A stretch of 64,000 nucleotides of DNA from Aquila chrysaetos chrysaetos. Lineage: Eukaryota; Chordata; Aves; Accipitriformes; Accipitridae. Shown piece after piece: positions 1-10,586 of the stretch. A program made the translations under genes and the position numbers. Within the stretch, counting starts at the first letter, position 1. The number at the start of each line of letters is the position of its first letter. Where the stretch lies: NCBI RefSeq assembly GCF_900496995.4, contig NC_044009.1:12432001-12496000 (forward strand). Direction: 5' to 3'. The notes under the pieces were generated by a model that was not told the origin of the DNA, ran no database searches, and was given only the letters and a program-made list of their open reading frames with translations.

Positions 1-394
1 GGAAAGCAGCCTGGCCCAGCCAAAAAAAAAAAAATATATATATAACCCCCCCAGCCCTGTGTTTACCCATCCAAATGGGCTGTCTTCGGAGGCGTTCTGC
101 AGTTTCTGGGAGTTTGTGGACTGGAAAGGGACTGTGCTGCCAAGCAGCTTGGCGACTGAAGCAGAACGGGGCAATCCCCCACCCCCACCCCCGACAGCGT
201 CGGGGCAGGAGCCCAGGCGAGCATGGGGGCACCGAAGGCTGCCGGGAATCGCCCCAGACGGATGAGCATCTACGATTGCTGCTGAGGAAAGCAGATTTCG
301 GAACAACCTTCCTTCCCACCCCCAGCATGCTCCCCTCCTCCTCCTCCCCACCAGAGACGCAGCATCTACAACTCCCACTCTGCAGATCCAACTG

Positions 395-540
395 GTAATG
401 GCCAGGCTGATTGACTGCAGATTTCCCTGTAACTGAGCTTAATTAGCAAGCTAATCAGGTCTGGAGATGGTTCCAATTTATTTATTGGCTGATGGCTGCC
501 ACTAATCGGCCTGGCCAGTTAATACTGGCAGCGCTGAGGT
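395..540. promoter_or_regulatory. Candidate regulatory element with paired TAAT sites
   Basis: An AT-rich, non-repetitive block contains an inverted pair ATTAGC/GCTAAT separated by two bases (442-455), and further TAAT/ATTA cores at 484-525. Inverted TAAT half-sites are typical of paired homeodomain binding. Proximity to GBX2 suggests a possible enhancer, but conservation cannot be tested here. Confidence 0.25.
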
Positions 541-2049
541 TTGTGCCAGGTGAAAAAAAAAATGTCAGGATTTCACTGTTCCTATCACTCAGAGCTGGCA
601 AAATTCACCCAGTGAGCACTTGAGCTCGGATGCGGGCAGGGTGGTACCTGCATCATCTCCTCCCTGCGGGGTGAGGGAGGCTCCGAGCACCGTGCCCAGC
701 TCGGACCAGCTCTGGCTCACCGAGAGGATGATGCTCTCAGGTGAGGAGAGAAAAGGGGCACGTTCTTCCGTTTGGGCGCTGGCAGCGTAACACAGCTCAA
801 ACACTCAAAATAGTCCTTGTGGCAGGGACAAGGCGTCCAAAGGCAGTGTCGTCCATGGGTCATCTCTTTTGAAGGTGACCCAGAGCAAGGCTCTTACAAC
901 TTGTGCTTCTTAGTTCCCTCCAGCTGCGCAAAGGAGATATAAAAGAGAATTTTATTTTGCTTTAAAAAAAAAAAGGGGGGGGGGGGGGGGATTTTTACTG
1001 GATTTTTATTTCCTCCTGGAATTACCAGGAAAGTGGCATTAGTGTTCCCTGGGTTTGCTGGAGCATCGCTGGGCTGATGCAGGATGTCCCTTGAGTGGAT
1101 GCAAGGAGAAAGGGGAGTGCTGGTGCTGTGGCAGAGCCTGCCTCCCTCCCGAGTGTTGGGGAGCTGGGGAAGCAAGACTTGTTTATTAAAGCATGGTGAA
1201 AAGGTCCCTTCCCTTGGCTCCTGTCCCTCCAGAAGTCCCACCGGTCTCTGCATGTGGGACGGGGACATGCATGTGGAATGGCACCAAGCAAAGGAGGAAA
1301 GGGAATGGGATTTCCACACCTTCATTCCCTGCCGTAGAGAGGAACCAAAGGGAAGGGAGGCAGGATGAAAGGGGAGACATGGCAAAACGGCTGAAGAAGG
1401 TATTTGCTATGGCAAAAACCCATACGTGGCTAAAGCATCTCTTCTCTAAAGGCATCCAGCCCTGAGCTGAAGACCTCGAGGGCTGGAGAGACCCCCCCAT
1501 GCCTTCTTAGTTGGCTCTGATCTTTAATGGTCCTCCATATTTTAAGCAAAAAACAGAAGGGGAAAAAAAAGCCTTGCTTCTAATTTGAGTCTGTCTGGCT
1601 TGAGCTGCCGGCATCGATTCTCACGCTGCCGTCCCCCTGTCGATTCAAGAGCCCTTTAGTTGCCAGTATTTTCTCCCCATGAAGGCACTTACGGACAATA
1701 ATCAAGTCATTTCTCAATCTCCTCTCTCTGATAAGCCAGGAGTGGGGGGGCGGTCAAAGCATTGGGTGTTTTGAGGGGCTGCAACCCCCCCCGGACCCTG
1801 GCACCCTGGTGACGGGGGGTGACAACCCCAGCATGGGACATCCCAAGTGCTGATGACCAGCGAGGCTGGATGGAGCATCCTTCTCGTGGGGCTGCGGGAC
1901 ATCCCGCCCTGGGGTTTTCGGGTGACGGAGCCGGTCCATGCCAGGCAGGGAGATGGGGAATCGTGAGCTGGATGAAGCCAGAAAGCCCCGACACAGGCGA
2001 TGCTCACGGCACCGGGGGAGCAGAGGCAGGCGGGCGGGTTTCATGGCTG

Positions 2050-2420
2050 CAGCTCTGAAATCTCTTGCTGGAGAGGATTATTAGAGGGAGTAATTGGGAT
2101 CACCTTACTTTACAAATGTTACTTAGCAGAATGAGGCAGGAAGACAGATCGATCTCAACTATTATTCATTAAGGAAAGTCCTTTATAAATCCCAAATTAA
2201 CAATTTCTCTTAGAGAGAGACTTCCTATTACCCTTCTTTCGCGGGAACTTATTGCTGCTTTGGAAATGGGGAAATATGAAAATAATTGGGGAGGGGGAGA
2301 AATAGCAGTCGTGGGCTTAGGAGCCGAGCATCTGTTTAAAAAAAAATACAGATGTGTGTCTTAAAAATGACCATTACCCTAATTCAGAAAGGCAATGTTT
2401 TTGATAGATACTATTAGACC
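2050..2420. promoter_or_regulatory. Candidate AT-rich regulatory element
   Basis: An AT-rich complex-sequence block between GC-rich simple sequence, with several ATTA/TAAT cores and no coding or repeat similarity that I recognise. Such blocks near homeobox genes are often conserved non-coding elements. This is inferred from composition and position only. Confidence 0.2.
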
Positions 2421-3560
2421 ATGGCCATAACGACGTTCATAAAAGCCCAAGTGGCTTCTTAGCAATGAACAGGCTATTTGTAAATGTTCGGCGCTCGATG
2501 GCATATCTACAAGAGGCGATGGTTTGCAGAAGGTCTCTGCTATCATCTGTCCTCACTGTGCAAAGAGATGAATGTCGGTTGCGAGGGGGGGGGGCGCAGA
2601 AATCTGCCATTACTGGTACCAGTTGGACTGGGTAGCTCTTTGCACTGGTCCTTGCCATTGGGGCTGCACAGTGTTTTAATTATTTGGGGTATGTTGCTGC
2701 ATACTGGGGGTCTATCTTGGTGTTTGGTTGGGGGAGGAAGAGAGAATGTCAACCCAAGTCCTCTTGATGTTTTGGGTGAAAAACACTGAGAAAAAGATGC
2801 TTTGGGGGTTTTTTTCTAAGCAGTGGAGAAAAAAAAAAACCAAACCAGTTATTTCTACTTAGGAGCTGTGCATTTCACAGGGTGCATTACCACCAGCTGC
2901 CAAACTTGGGGTGATGGGACATGCCCTGGGGAAGCTTCAGGAATGTGCGCGAGAGGGCTTTGGGTAAAGAGATGTTGCCATTGCCCATAGAAGTTGGCCA
3001 GTTTGCTTTGAGTTGAGGTTGCCAGCAAAAAAAAGCAATTTCTTAACTTGTATAACTGTGCCCATAGCTTCTTTTGGCTGTTCTGGGAATACCAGGAAGG
3101 GAGGCAGACATCTCTCAAAGGGGTTTTGGGGCCATACCCACATTTTCCCACATCATTTCTGAGTTCAGATGCTTTTGCAGCAAGACTAGATGTCTTGAAC
3201 AGGACTGCAAGTGGAAGGAAACCAGCAAAGATTTCTATTTAGACTCAGGCAGATGCAGTTTTTGTCACCCCAAATAGTATCAGGATACATTACCTTAAAA
3301 AAAAACCAAACAAACCCAAACTGCTAATGCTCCTTTTTGGGAGACCATTTTGGGGGTGTTGGTACCCTTTAGAGTAGCTTGAGGTTGTGAGGACGGAAGA
3401 GCTCCAGGCACTTGGCAACACGTATTCACCCTGTGAGCTCCAGCTCCTCGCTGTTGATAACGTGCTCCTAGAAAATTATAAATGGGAGTCCCCGGTTTGT
3501 CTTTTGCTCTGTTAATTAATAGGATTCGAGCATTAAAACTGCTCCCCCGGAGTCAGCGAT

Positions 3561-3600
3561 AGGCCCTTTGCCACTAATTCAGGCCCCTTGCCACTAATTC
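3561..3600. repeat. Tandem duplication of a 20-base unit
   Basis: Two adjacent 20-base copies (3561-3580 and 3581-3600) differ at one base. Each contains GCCACTAATTC with a homeodomain-like core. The surrounding 3.5-3.66 kb is AT-rich and complex. Confidence 0.9.
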
Positions 3601-5929
3601 AGTCATACTGGCAGGTCAGCGTAAACACCCCATATTTTACTGCCATTTTTAGATTATTCCCCTGCCTTGTAATTATTTTCCCGGGGGACGGCGGGGGATT
3701 AATTCCAGGCGCCCGTTCCTCCGCAGATGGTGGTGTGCCCTAGCACCGAGGCGATGCAGAGCATCCCCTGGCAGCAGATAACGCCGCTGATTCGAGGTCC
3801 GTTTACCCGCTGACGAGGAAAACGTCGTTAAGCCGGGTCTGCGCTCCTCTTCCTCCACTCCTTTTATAAATAAGAGGGAGGAAGGTCTCACTGCTGGGTC
3901 AGCCCTGCCTGCACCAGCGACACAGTCCTCTGGGCACAGAGGGATACAGGGCATCGGCTGGGAGATGCTCGCGTGGCTGCACTGGGGGGTCCCAGCCCCA
4001 GCGGGTACCAGAGGGGCTCACGGGGCACCTTGAGCGCGGGCAGCCCTCGCTCCGGCTTCGGTCCGGCACGCTCAGCATCGCAGCAAGGGGGCTGAGGCTG
4101 TTTATTCCCCGGGGTTTTTTTCCACATCGGGTTGTTTGTAGAAGGAGGACCGGCAGCCTGCGTGCCCCAGCTTCAGGGTTGCCCTTACCAAAGGGCGGGA
4201 GAATCATTTCGCTCATAGCTAAAATACCCCTTTCTATATGATTTATCTATATTACTTAATCTCCCACCAGGGCTGGAAGTCAGAGCACCTGTGAGACCAA
4301 GAAAACTTGGTGGTTTTCTCTGGGGCCGAGAGGCTGGGATCTAAAGCAGAGGTTTAAAATCCACGTGGCTCCGAAAAAAAACCCAAATAGCCTCCATCCC
4401 TCCTTCCTCCAGCAGGCCTGCTCGGAAAGGCGGCCTTTCGCTTCTCCTCTTAGGCTGAGCCCCGGGGAAAGTTGGGCAAGTAAGTTTGCTGAGCCGGAGG
4501 GAGGGCGGCACAGATCGATTGGCGAGTTTAATAGGATCAGGTCAGTGTAATCCTGTTTTAGCCATTGTAATTCAGGCAGCCAAGGAGACCTCAAACTATA
4601 GGGGAAGGGGCTTTTAAAACCTCAGCGGTCCTGCCACAAAGCCAGAGGCTGGGGCTGGGACAAAAGCGGGAGAGAGGATGAAGTGGCTTGAAATAAATAG
4701 ATTAAGGCTCTCTATGGGCCAGGCGTAGCGGGAGGGAGAAAAGAGCAAGCAAGGGGCGGGCGAGCATCCCGCGGCGGCGGAGAGGGGGACGGGAAGGGAC
4801 CTCGCACCCACGAGGGATGCCGGGTGGCTCGGCAGAGCATCCCCCTCTGGCCGTGGGGCAGCTGGTTCGGGACGCGGGGTGGGTTTCTCTCCCCCCACCC
4901 CACCCCTGCCCCCAGCGTGTGTTTCTGAAGGGTTGGGATAGGCAATCAATTTTTATGATGCAATTTATAATTCATACAGGTTGTCTTCGTACATATGGTG
5001 TTGCTTTTGTGTGTCAGGGTTCCGGGTGCTTTATGACGGTGACGGCGGGTATTTGCATTGGCGGCCGCTTACCGGCCTCATCGCTCTCTTCCTCGTGGAT
5101 GAAGATTGATACGGCCCCGTGGAAGCGTGCGGCGGGGGGGGGATGAGGGCCCGATCCTGTAGGACAGCGAGCCCGGAGGGGTGGGTGTCTCTTGCAGGGG
5201 GTAACTTGCACCCATTGGGGAATAGGGGAGATGCTCAGTCCTTGGGGGGGGGCGTATTCCCAGCACGGGTACGGACCCCCTCACCCATCTCTCCAGATAT
5301 TGGGGTCGGCCCCACTCTGGGGGGATGCTCGGTGGGGAGGACCCCCGCCATCACAGGGGATAAACCCAGCGGAGGTGGGGGGGGGTCCAGCACTCCCCAC
5401 CCGGGCACAAAGAGGTCCTTATCGGCGGGGCAGCCGCATCCCCGGGGCAGGTAAAAGGCACAAAGCTGAGCCTGGTCAGTCCCGGCTGAAATAATTAAAC
5501 CAATTAAGTCAATACAAACAGAAACAAGGCAGAAGGCAGAGCTGCCCCCTCCGAGAAAGTGGGAGCCGCAGCTGGAGTCGTCCCCCCCCCCGCCCTGGCA
5601 TGCGCTGAGTTTGTCTGGTCTCTGCGGCAGCCCTGGCATGTGGTGAGTTTGCCGGGTCGCTGTGGTGAGGGGGTAAGGGGGCGGGGGGGGGTGTAAAAGC
5701 TGTGATGTCTTATTTAAGAGCGAGGTAGCATGCTCCTCGCCCCGCCAGAGAGGGGTTGCCTCCTCCGGCCACCGCATCCTGGTGCTGCTGAAGAGTGGTG
5801 GCTTAAAAAAAAAATTATATATATATATATTTAAATACATATTAGAAAAGGGTTTTTCCTAAGGCAGGCTGGAGGAGAGGCAGAGAGGAGTGGGTAGCTT
5901 TCCTTCCCCTCCGACTTTGGGCTGCTGTG

Positions 5930-6390
5930 AAGCGGGCCGGCATTTCTGCTGCGCTCCCCGAGCAGTGCAATTATTTGATCTGCAGATGTAAGAGGAATTT
6001 ATTGTAACAACAAATATAGTGATGTCAAAACCCAACCTTGGATTAAAGCCGGCAGCCAAAGGGGAAGTGTATTAATTTCAAACAGCATCAGAGGCCAGTG
6101 CCTATTAGGACGAGCTATTCTTCAGACCCCCCCATCAGAATTAATCATTGGGAGTTAATTTGAAGCTCAGACAAGTTGCTGTTAATTTAGTGCAGGGAGG
6201 ACGGGATGGAATAAAAAGCTGAGGTGCTGGCCGGGCCTCCTGGGTCTCATTAATCAGCGAGCTGAGACGGCCTGGCTTGATTACAATTTGCAAAAAAATT
6301 CATTAGAGCCTGGGCGATTGACAATTTTTCTCTCTGCCTGTGATCTGACTCATTAGGCAGCCAAATGAAAGCCATGATGATGGTGATGAT
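5930..6390. promoter_or_regulatory. Candidate AT-rich regulatory element
   Basis: A non-repetitive stretch rich in TTAAT, ATTA and CAAT motifs, flanked by GC-rich simple sequence and about 2.5 kb from the GBX2 stop codon. Composition suggests a conserved non-coding element. There is no coding signal. Confidence 0.25.
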
Positions 6391-6612
6391 GACAGCTATC
6401 AACCCCCTCGCTTGTTTATCTCCTTCTCCTCCGGCCCCCGGCCCGGGGCTCCCCCCTCCAGCCCCAAAGCCCCACTCCTGGGGGGGGTGATGGGGGACCC
6501 CAACCCGCGGAGCAAATAACTTTCCTGTGCCTGGGGCAGATGCTGGCTTGTAGAGGGAGGGCTGGCCCGGCGGGGAGGGGGCACACCAGCTGCTCCCCCC
6601 CCCCAAAATACA

Positions 6613-6628
6613 ACACACACACACACAC
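6613..6628. repeat. (AC)8 microsatellite
   Basis: Pure AC dinucleotide run within C-rich sequence. Confidence 0.9.
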
Positions 6629-6756
6629 CCACCCCCCGGGGAGGGGGGGGTACAGCCGGGCTGCCGCTTGCCCGAGCCGGCTGCGGGTTGTTGTGCTTTC
6701 CAAGCAGCATCCCCCTTTGCACCAAAACCGAACCAAAATAAATTAATTTAAAGGAG

Positions 6757-6783
6757 AAAAAAAAAAAAAAAAAAAAAAAAAAA
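6757..6783. repeat. Poly-A tract
   Basis: A run of 27 adenines after a short AT-rich stretch. No element body is recognisable next to it. Confidence 0.85.
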
Positions 6784-7163
6784 GTGCTCCGAAGAGGAGC
6801 AGCGCTGGGAAGCCTGGGGAGTGCACCCCACGCGTGTCCCGGCTCCGCGCTCCCTCCCATACAGAAACGAAACCAAAAATGATTATGATTATTATTAATA
6901 GTAATCATAATATTTTTTTTTAACGAGCTAAAGGAGCGGGCGGCTGCCGAAAAGGCTGGAATTACCCGTGGGTTCCCGCTAGTCCCCGCGCGTCCGCGGC
7001 TGCCCGTGGGGCCGGCAGCAGCAGGCAGCGGCGAGCAGCGCTGCTGCCCGGGGCCGGTTCGTTTCGGTGAGCGGCTGGTGGGAGAGGGGAGCAGGGACAC
7101 CCCCGCTACCCCCCCCAAAATACCGCCCCCCGGAGCCAGCTCCCTCCGAATTCGGCGTTACAA

Positions 7164-7189
7164 AATAATAATAATAATAATAATAATAG
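7164..7189. repeat. (AAT)n microsatellite
   Basis: About eight to nine AAT units in otherwise GC-rich DNA. Confidence 0.9.
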
Positions 7190-7456
7190 AAGATGAAGTG
7201 CAAAGATGTGACCACCGTCAAGCCTTGATTTACTCACCGGAGCCTGCCTCGGGAGCAAATCGCTCCCTTGAATGACCCCCCCGAGTTTAATTTTAATAGA
7301 CACCCCCTTTCCCCGCACTCCGTTTTCCTCGGGAAATTAACGCTTTTTAATTCCAAATAGCCGCCGCCGCCAATGATACGGTTTCACCGGCACGGATGCC
7401 GCCGGGATGCGTAAAATGGTGAGGAAAAAAAAAAAAGGGGGGGTGAAAAGGATGGG

Positions 7457-7490
7457 ACACACACACACACACACGGACGGACGGACGGAC
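7457..7490. repeat. Compound (AC)9 (GGAC)4 microsatellite
   Basis: An AC run at 7457-7474 passes directly into four GGAC units at 7475-7490. Confidence 0.9.
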
Positions 7491-7964
7491 GCGGGACCCT
7501 CCGGCCCCGACCCCCACCCCCGAGCCCCCCGGCACAACGGCGTTGTGCCGCAACGAGAGCGGCCGCGGGGCTGGGGGGAGAGCGGCTGCACCCCCCAAAA
7601 CAGGGGGCTGGGAGCCCACCAGTTACTGGGGGGGGGGGGGTGATGGTGTGAGGGGTGCCCCCCCCTCCGTCGAGGCCATACACGTTTACTCGCACAAAAA
7701 GCCTTTTTTTAGCCTTTCCAACCCCCCCCCCCCCCCTAAAAAAAAAAAAAAAAAAAAAAAAGGAAACTTTTTGCCCGTCTCCCCCCCCTCCCCGACACTA
7801 AATGTGGCTTCGCAAAAAAGGCGAGAGCAGCATCGCTCCGCTCCGGCAGCGCAGGAGGGGAAAAGAAAATCAGCTCAACGCCAAATTCTGGACAGAACAG
7901 CCGGGGGATGGAGGGCTTTTTTTTTTTTTTTTTTCTTTTTGTCTTTTTTGTTTCTTTGTCGGTT

Positions 7965-8794
7965 TTTATTCACAAGACTTAGTTTGCTTTTAAATTTCAT
8001 AACTTATAAGGAAATAAGCTACATTGAAATAAATTAAACACAATAGAGAAGATCGTGCTTTTTTTTTTTTTCCTCCCCTCTCTCTCTCTTTTAAACATGG
8101 CTTGGTAGAATAGGCAAACCAAATCGACAGAAAGCCAGGCAAAAAATATATTTAAAAAAATCGTCCCCCAGTGCCTGCCACTCAGCCATCGGAAATAAAA
8201 TCAAACAATAAAAAAGGCATGAAATGAAACTCTTAGTTTTCTTTTGTTTTTTTTTTTGTTCTCTCGTCTTTTTACCTTTCGCCCCCGATAAGAAACAAAC
8301 CCCCAAAGATGGCTAAAGGCGCACTGCGGGTTTCGCTGGGGGTGTCTCTGCCAGTGAAGGGGGGGGACAACGGGCAAATCGCTGCTGGATCCGGCGCCGA
8401 CACTGTACCGCATCTGTGGTCCCCATCGCAGCCAAGACAGCGGGAGTATGTACAAAGCGGGGCAGCGTAATAATAAATATCTGTGTGTGTCTCTTCCAGG
8501 GTTTGATATTCCTGCTCCGAACCATAACAGTTTCCGAGCCTCTTTCCTTAGCAGACTCTCGCTCGACTCGGTAAGTGGAAAGTTTCACTTTAAAGTTCGC
8601 TCGTGGCGGGGATTTGCCGCGCGCTCGCACGGGAATTCTTGTTGGCTGTTGTTCGCTTTAGGGGTTTTTTGCATCTTTTTCTTTTCTTTTTTCTTTTTTT
8701 TTTTTTTTTTTTTTTTCACGTGGGTTGCTTTTAAACCCCGATTTGGAAAGTTTTCCCTCAAAAACTTGTGGTTCTGAGCTGTAGGGGAGAGAGA
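7965..8794 (-). other. GBX2: Probable GBX2 3' untranslated region
   Basis: Downstream of the TGA the minus strand carries A- and T-rich tracts and no further coding similarity. A canonical AATAAA on the minus strand (complement of 7965-7970) could end the transcript about 830 bases after the stop. The assignment rests on this signal alone. The long poly-T block at about 8698-8716 is simple sequence. Confidence 0.35.
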
Positions 8795-9318
8795 TCAGGG
8801 CCGGGCTTGCTCCAGCTGCTGATGCTGACTCCTGATCGCAAACCTGCTGACGTGCACCGGGATGGGTACCACGATCTTAGGGTTTCGGGAGGGCTCCCCT
8901 GTCTTGGAGTTGGCATTGCCTGCCTTGACCCGTTTCCATTTAGCCCGTCTGTTCTGGAACCAGATTTTCACCTGCACCTCGCTGAGTTTGAGGGCGTGAG
9001 CGATCTGGGACCTCTCCGTCAGGGACAGGTACTTTTTGCAGTGAAACTCCTTTTCCAGCTCCAGCAGCTGCTCGCTGGTGAAGGCTGTTCGCCTCCGCCG
9101 GTTTTTGCCCGTGGACGTGGTGTTGGTGGAATTGGGGGGGTTTTGGGGGTTTTCCTCCAGCGCGTTGCCAGAGTCCTCTTCCTTGTGAGCCGCCTGGCCG
9201 GGGATGTTGTCGTCCGAGCTATAGTCTAGATCGCTGTCCATGGAGAAACTTTCCTCCTTGCCTTTCGCGTCCTCTTCTGCTTTGGGGTCCTCCTTCCCCT
9301 GGCCCCGGAGAGCCCCGG
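8795..9318 (-). CDS. GBX2: GBX2 coding exon 2 (homeodomain)
   Basis: The acceptor is CTTCCAG|CCGGGG. The split codon completes Ala171 and leads into [23 protein letters not shown], an acidic linker with [10 protein letters not shown], and then the 60-residue homeodomain. Gln is at homeodomain position 50, typical of binding to TAATTR-like sites. TGA is at 8797-8795. The serine/threonine/asparagine-rich linker just before the homeodomain ([14 protein letters not shown]) is the least conserved part compared with my memory of human GBX2. Confidence 0.97.
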
Positions 9319-10257
9319 CTGGAAGCGAAGCGGAGGCCTTTCGTTAGCGTTTGGTACCCACCGGCCTCCGGCCACCGCTCCCCCCCTCCGCCCCCGGCCC
9401 ACAGGTCCCTCGCCCGAAAATTGTTGGCTTTGGGGCTTTTAGCGGGGGGGGTGTCTCTTTTTTTCGCGTGGCTCTCGCTCGGGCTCGATTCGTTATTCTT
9501 TTCCTCCAGCGGCGGGGGCTCGACGCCTCCCTCCTCCCTTCTCCTCGGCCGGCCTCGGGACCCCCGGGGGCCAACCCTGCCTCCTCCCAGGGGGTCCCCC
9601 GTCCCCGGGGCCGCCCCTTCCCGCCGACCCCCTCCCAGCCCGCCCCGGCGGAGGGGGGCGGGGGGTGGGCGACGCGCGGAGCGGGCGGCGGGACCCCGCT
9701 CCCCCCGGCCCCCCCGCCCCCCCCGCCGGCGCCGGCGCTCACTCACCGAGGGAGGCCTGGACGGCGTCGGCGGCGGGGAAGGGCAGGAGGGCTCCGTCCT
9801 TCCCCAGGAAGGCTTTGCCATCGTCGCCGCCGCCGTCCGGGGGTATCCCCTCGGCTTTATCGAAGTTCCCCGGGGGTGCGAACTTCCTGGCGGCCTCCTG
9901 GTGCTGGGGGGAGGCGGGGAAGGTGCCGGGCAGCGTGGCCATGAGGGTGGAGGTGAGGGCCATGCCCTGAGCCAGGCTGGAGCAGAAACCCGTGGGCAGG
10001 CTGGGGAGCTGGTGGTGGTGGGGATGCGCGGGGGGCAGCGCCGGTTGCAGGGCGCCCTGCGGTAGCGCCGGGGGCGGCGGGGGGGGCGGCGGCAGCACCA
10101 CGGGTCGGTAGGGCATGAACATGGGGTAGCCGGTGTAGACGAAGTGGCCGGGGGCGGGCGGCGGGGGGCTGCCGATGAGCGAGTCGATGCTGAAGGCCGT
10201 GCTGCTTCCCAGCGGGCGCTGCATCATCATCAGCGAGGGCTGGAAAGCCGCGCTCAT
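8795..10257 (-). CDS. GBX2: GBX2 homeobox transcription factor, complete coding region, two exons
   Basis: The coding sequence joins 10257-9747 and 9318-8795 (1035 bases, 344 residues plus TGA). GBX2 is a nuclear homeodomain factor that, in vertebrates, positions the midbrain-hindbrain organiser opposite OTX2 and patterns anterior hindbrain, inner ear and neural crest. The N-terminus MSAAF, an eh1-like Groucho/TLE-binding motif FSIDSLI at residues 22-28, a run of eight prolines at 56-63, and a homeodomain at about 243-302 with [11 protein letters not shown] in helix 3 are all visible. The C-terminus after the homeodomain (ending QLEQARP) matches human GBX2 as I know it. Length is close to the 348 residues of human GBX2. 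GBX1 is the only close alternative; the N-terminal half and the ASB18/IQCA1 neighbours favour GBX2. Confidence 0.97.
9319..9746 (-). other. GBX2: GBX2 intron (428 bases)
   Basis: A short GT-AG intron, phase 1, very GC-rich with long C and G runs. Open frames on both strands here reflect low stop-codon density, not genes. A single intron between the N-terminal region and the homeodomain exon is the usual GBX layout. Confidence 0.9.
9747..10257 (-). CDS. GBX2: GBX2 coding exon 1
   Basis: This exon encodes residues 1-170 and the first base of codon 171: the eh1-like motif, the proline-rich region and the stretch ending VQASL. The start ATG at 10257-10255 is chosen because MSAAF...[19 protein letters not shown] is the conserved GBX2 N-terminus. 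The base at -3 is G. The frame stays open upstream for another 155 codons, so the start rests on homology, not on a preceding stop. The donor is CTCG|GTGAGT with GT at 9746-9745. A second frame ending in TGA at 10256-10254 overlaps the start codon. Confidence 0.95.
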
Positions 10258-10291
10258 GCCGGAGCGGCGGCGGCAGCGGCAGCGACCACCT

Positions 10292-10344
10292 TCCTCCTCC
10301 TCCTCCTCCTCCTCCTCCTCTTCTTCCTCCTCCTCCTCCTCCTC
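10292..10344 (-). repeat. (GGA/GAA)n trinucleotide repeat upstream of the GBX2 ATG
   Basis: An almost pure TCC/TTC repeat on the plus strand reads as GGA/GAA on the transcribed strand, 35-90 bases before the GBX2 start codon. In the GBX2 frame it would encode a polyglutamate tract. It most likely lies in the 5' leader. Such repeats vary in length and are prone to assembly error. Confidence 0.85.
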
Positions 10345-10551
10345 AGAGCCGGGGCGCAGCGCCCAAGCGTGGGGCAGAGCCGGGGCGGAGCGGGGCCGCG
10401 GCCCGCCGCCGCCGCCCGCACATCGGGGCTGGCCCCCCGCCCGCCGCCGCCGTCCGCCCCCGCGGAGCCCGCCCGCCGCCGCCGCCGCTCTGCCCGCCCG
10501 CGCTCCCCCGCGCCCATTCACATTTTGCCCGGCTGGGAACCCGGCCCGCCC

Positions 10552-10586
10552 CACGTGGCCACCGCCGCCGCTTCCCATTGGGCGGG
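10552..10586 (-). promoter_or_regulatory. GBX2: Likely GBX2 core promoter: CCAAT box, GC box and E-box
   Basis: On the minus strand a CCAAT box (complement of ATTGG at 10577-10581) abuts a GC box (complement of GGCGGG at 10581-10586), about 320 bases upstream of the ATG. A CACGTG E-box is at 10552-10557. No convincing TATA box is visible, so a dispersed CpG-island start is expected. An in-frame ATG at 10578 overlaps the CCAAT box and is probably not transcribed if this is the promoter. Confidence 0.45.

Larger units (their letters stand above)
1..7900. other. Non-coding region downstream of GBX2 (towards AGAP1 by synteny)
   Basis: I recognise no gene here on either strand. The region alternates G/C-rich simple sequence (about 4.7-5.7 kb and 6.4-7.8 kb, with poly-G/C tracts and short CA, AAT and GGAC repeats) with AT-rich blocks holding many TAAT cores (about 0.4-0.54, 2.05-2.42, 3.5-3.66 and 5.93-6.38 kb). 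Open frames up to about 240 codons occur in the GC-rich blocks but have repetitive composition. Confidence 0.6.

Noticed and set aside
9351-10065. Plus-strand open frames of about 200 codons across the GBX2 intron and exon 1
   Set aside because: They are antisense shadows of a very GC-rich, stop-poor region. The translations are Pro/Arg/Gly low complexity and no family is recognisable.
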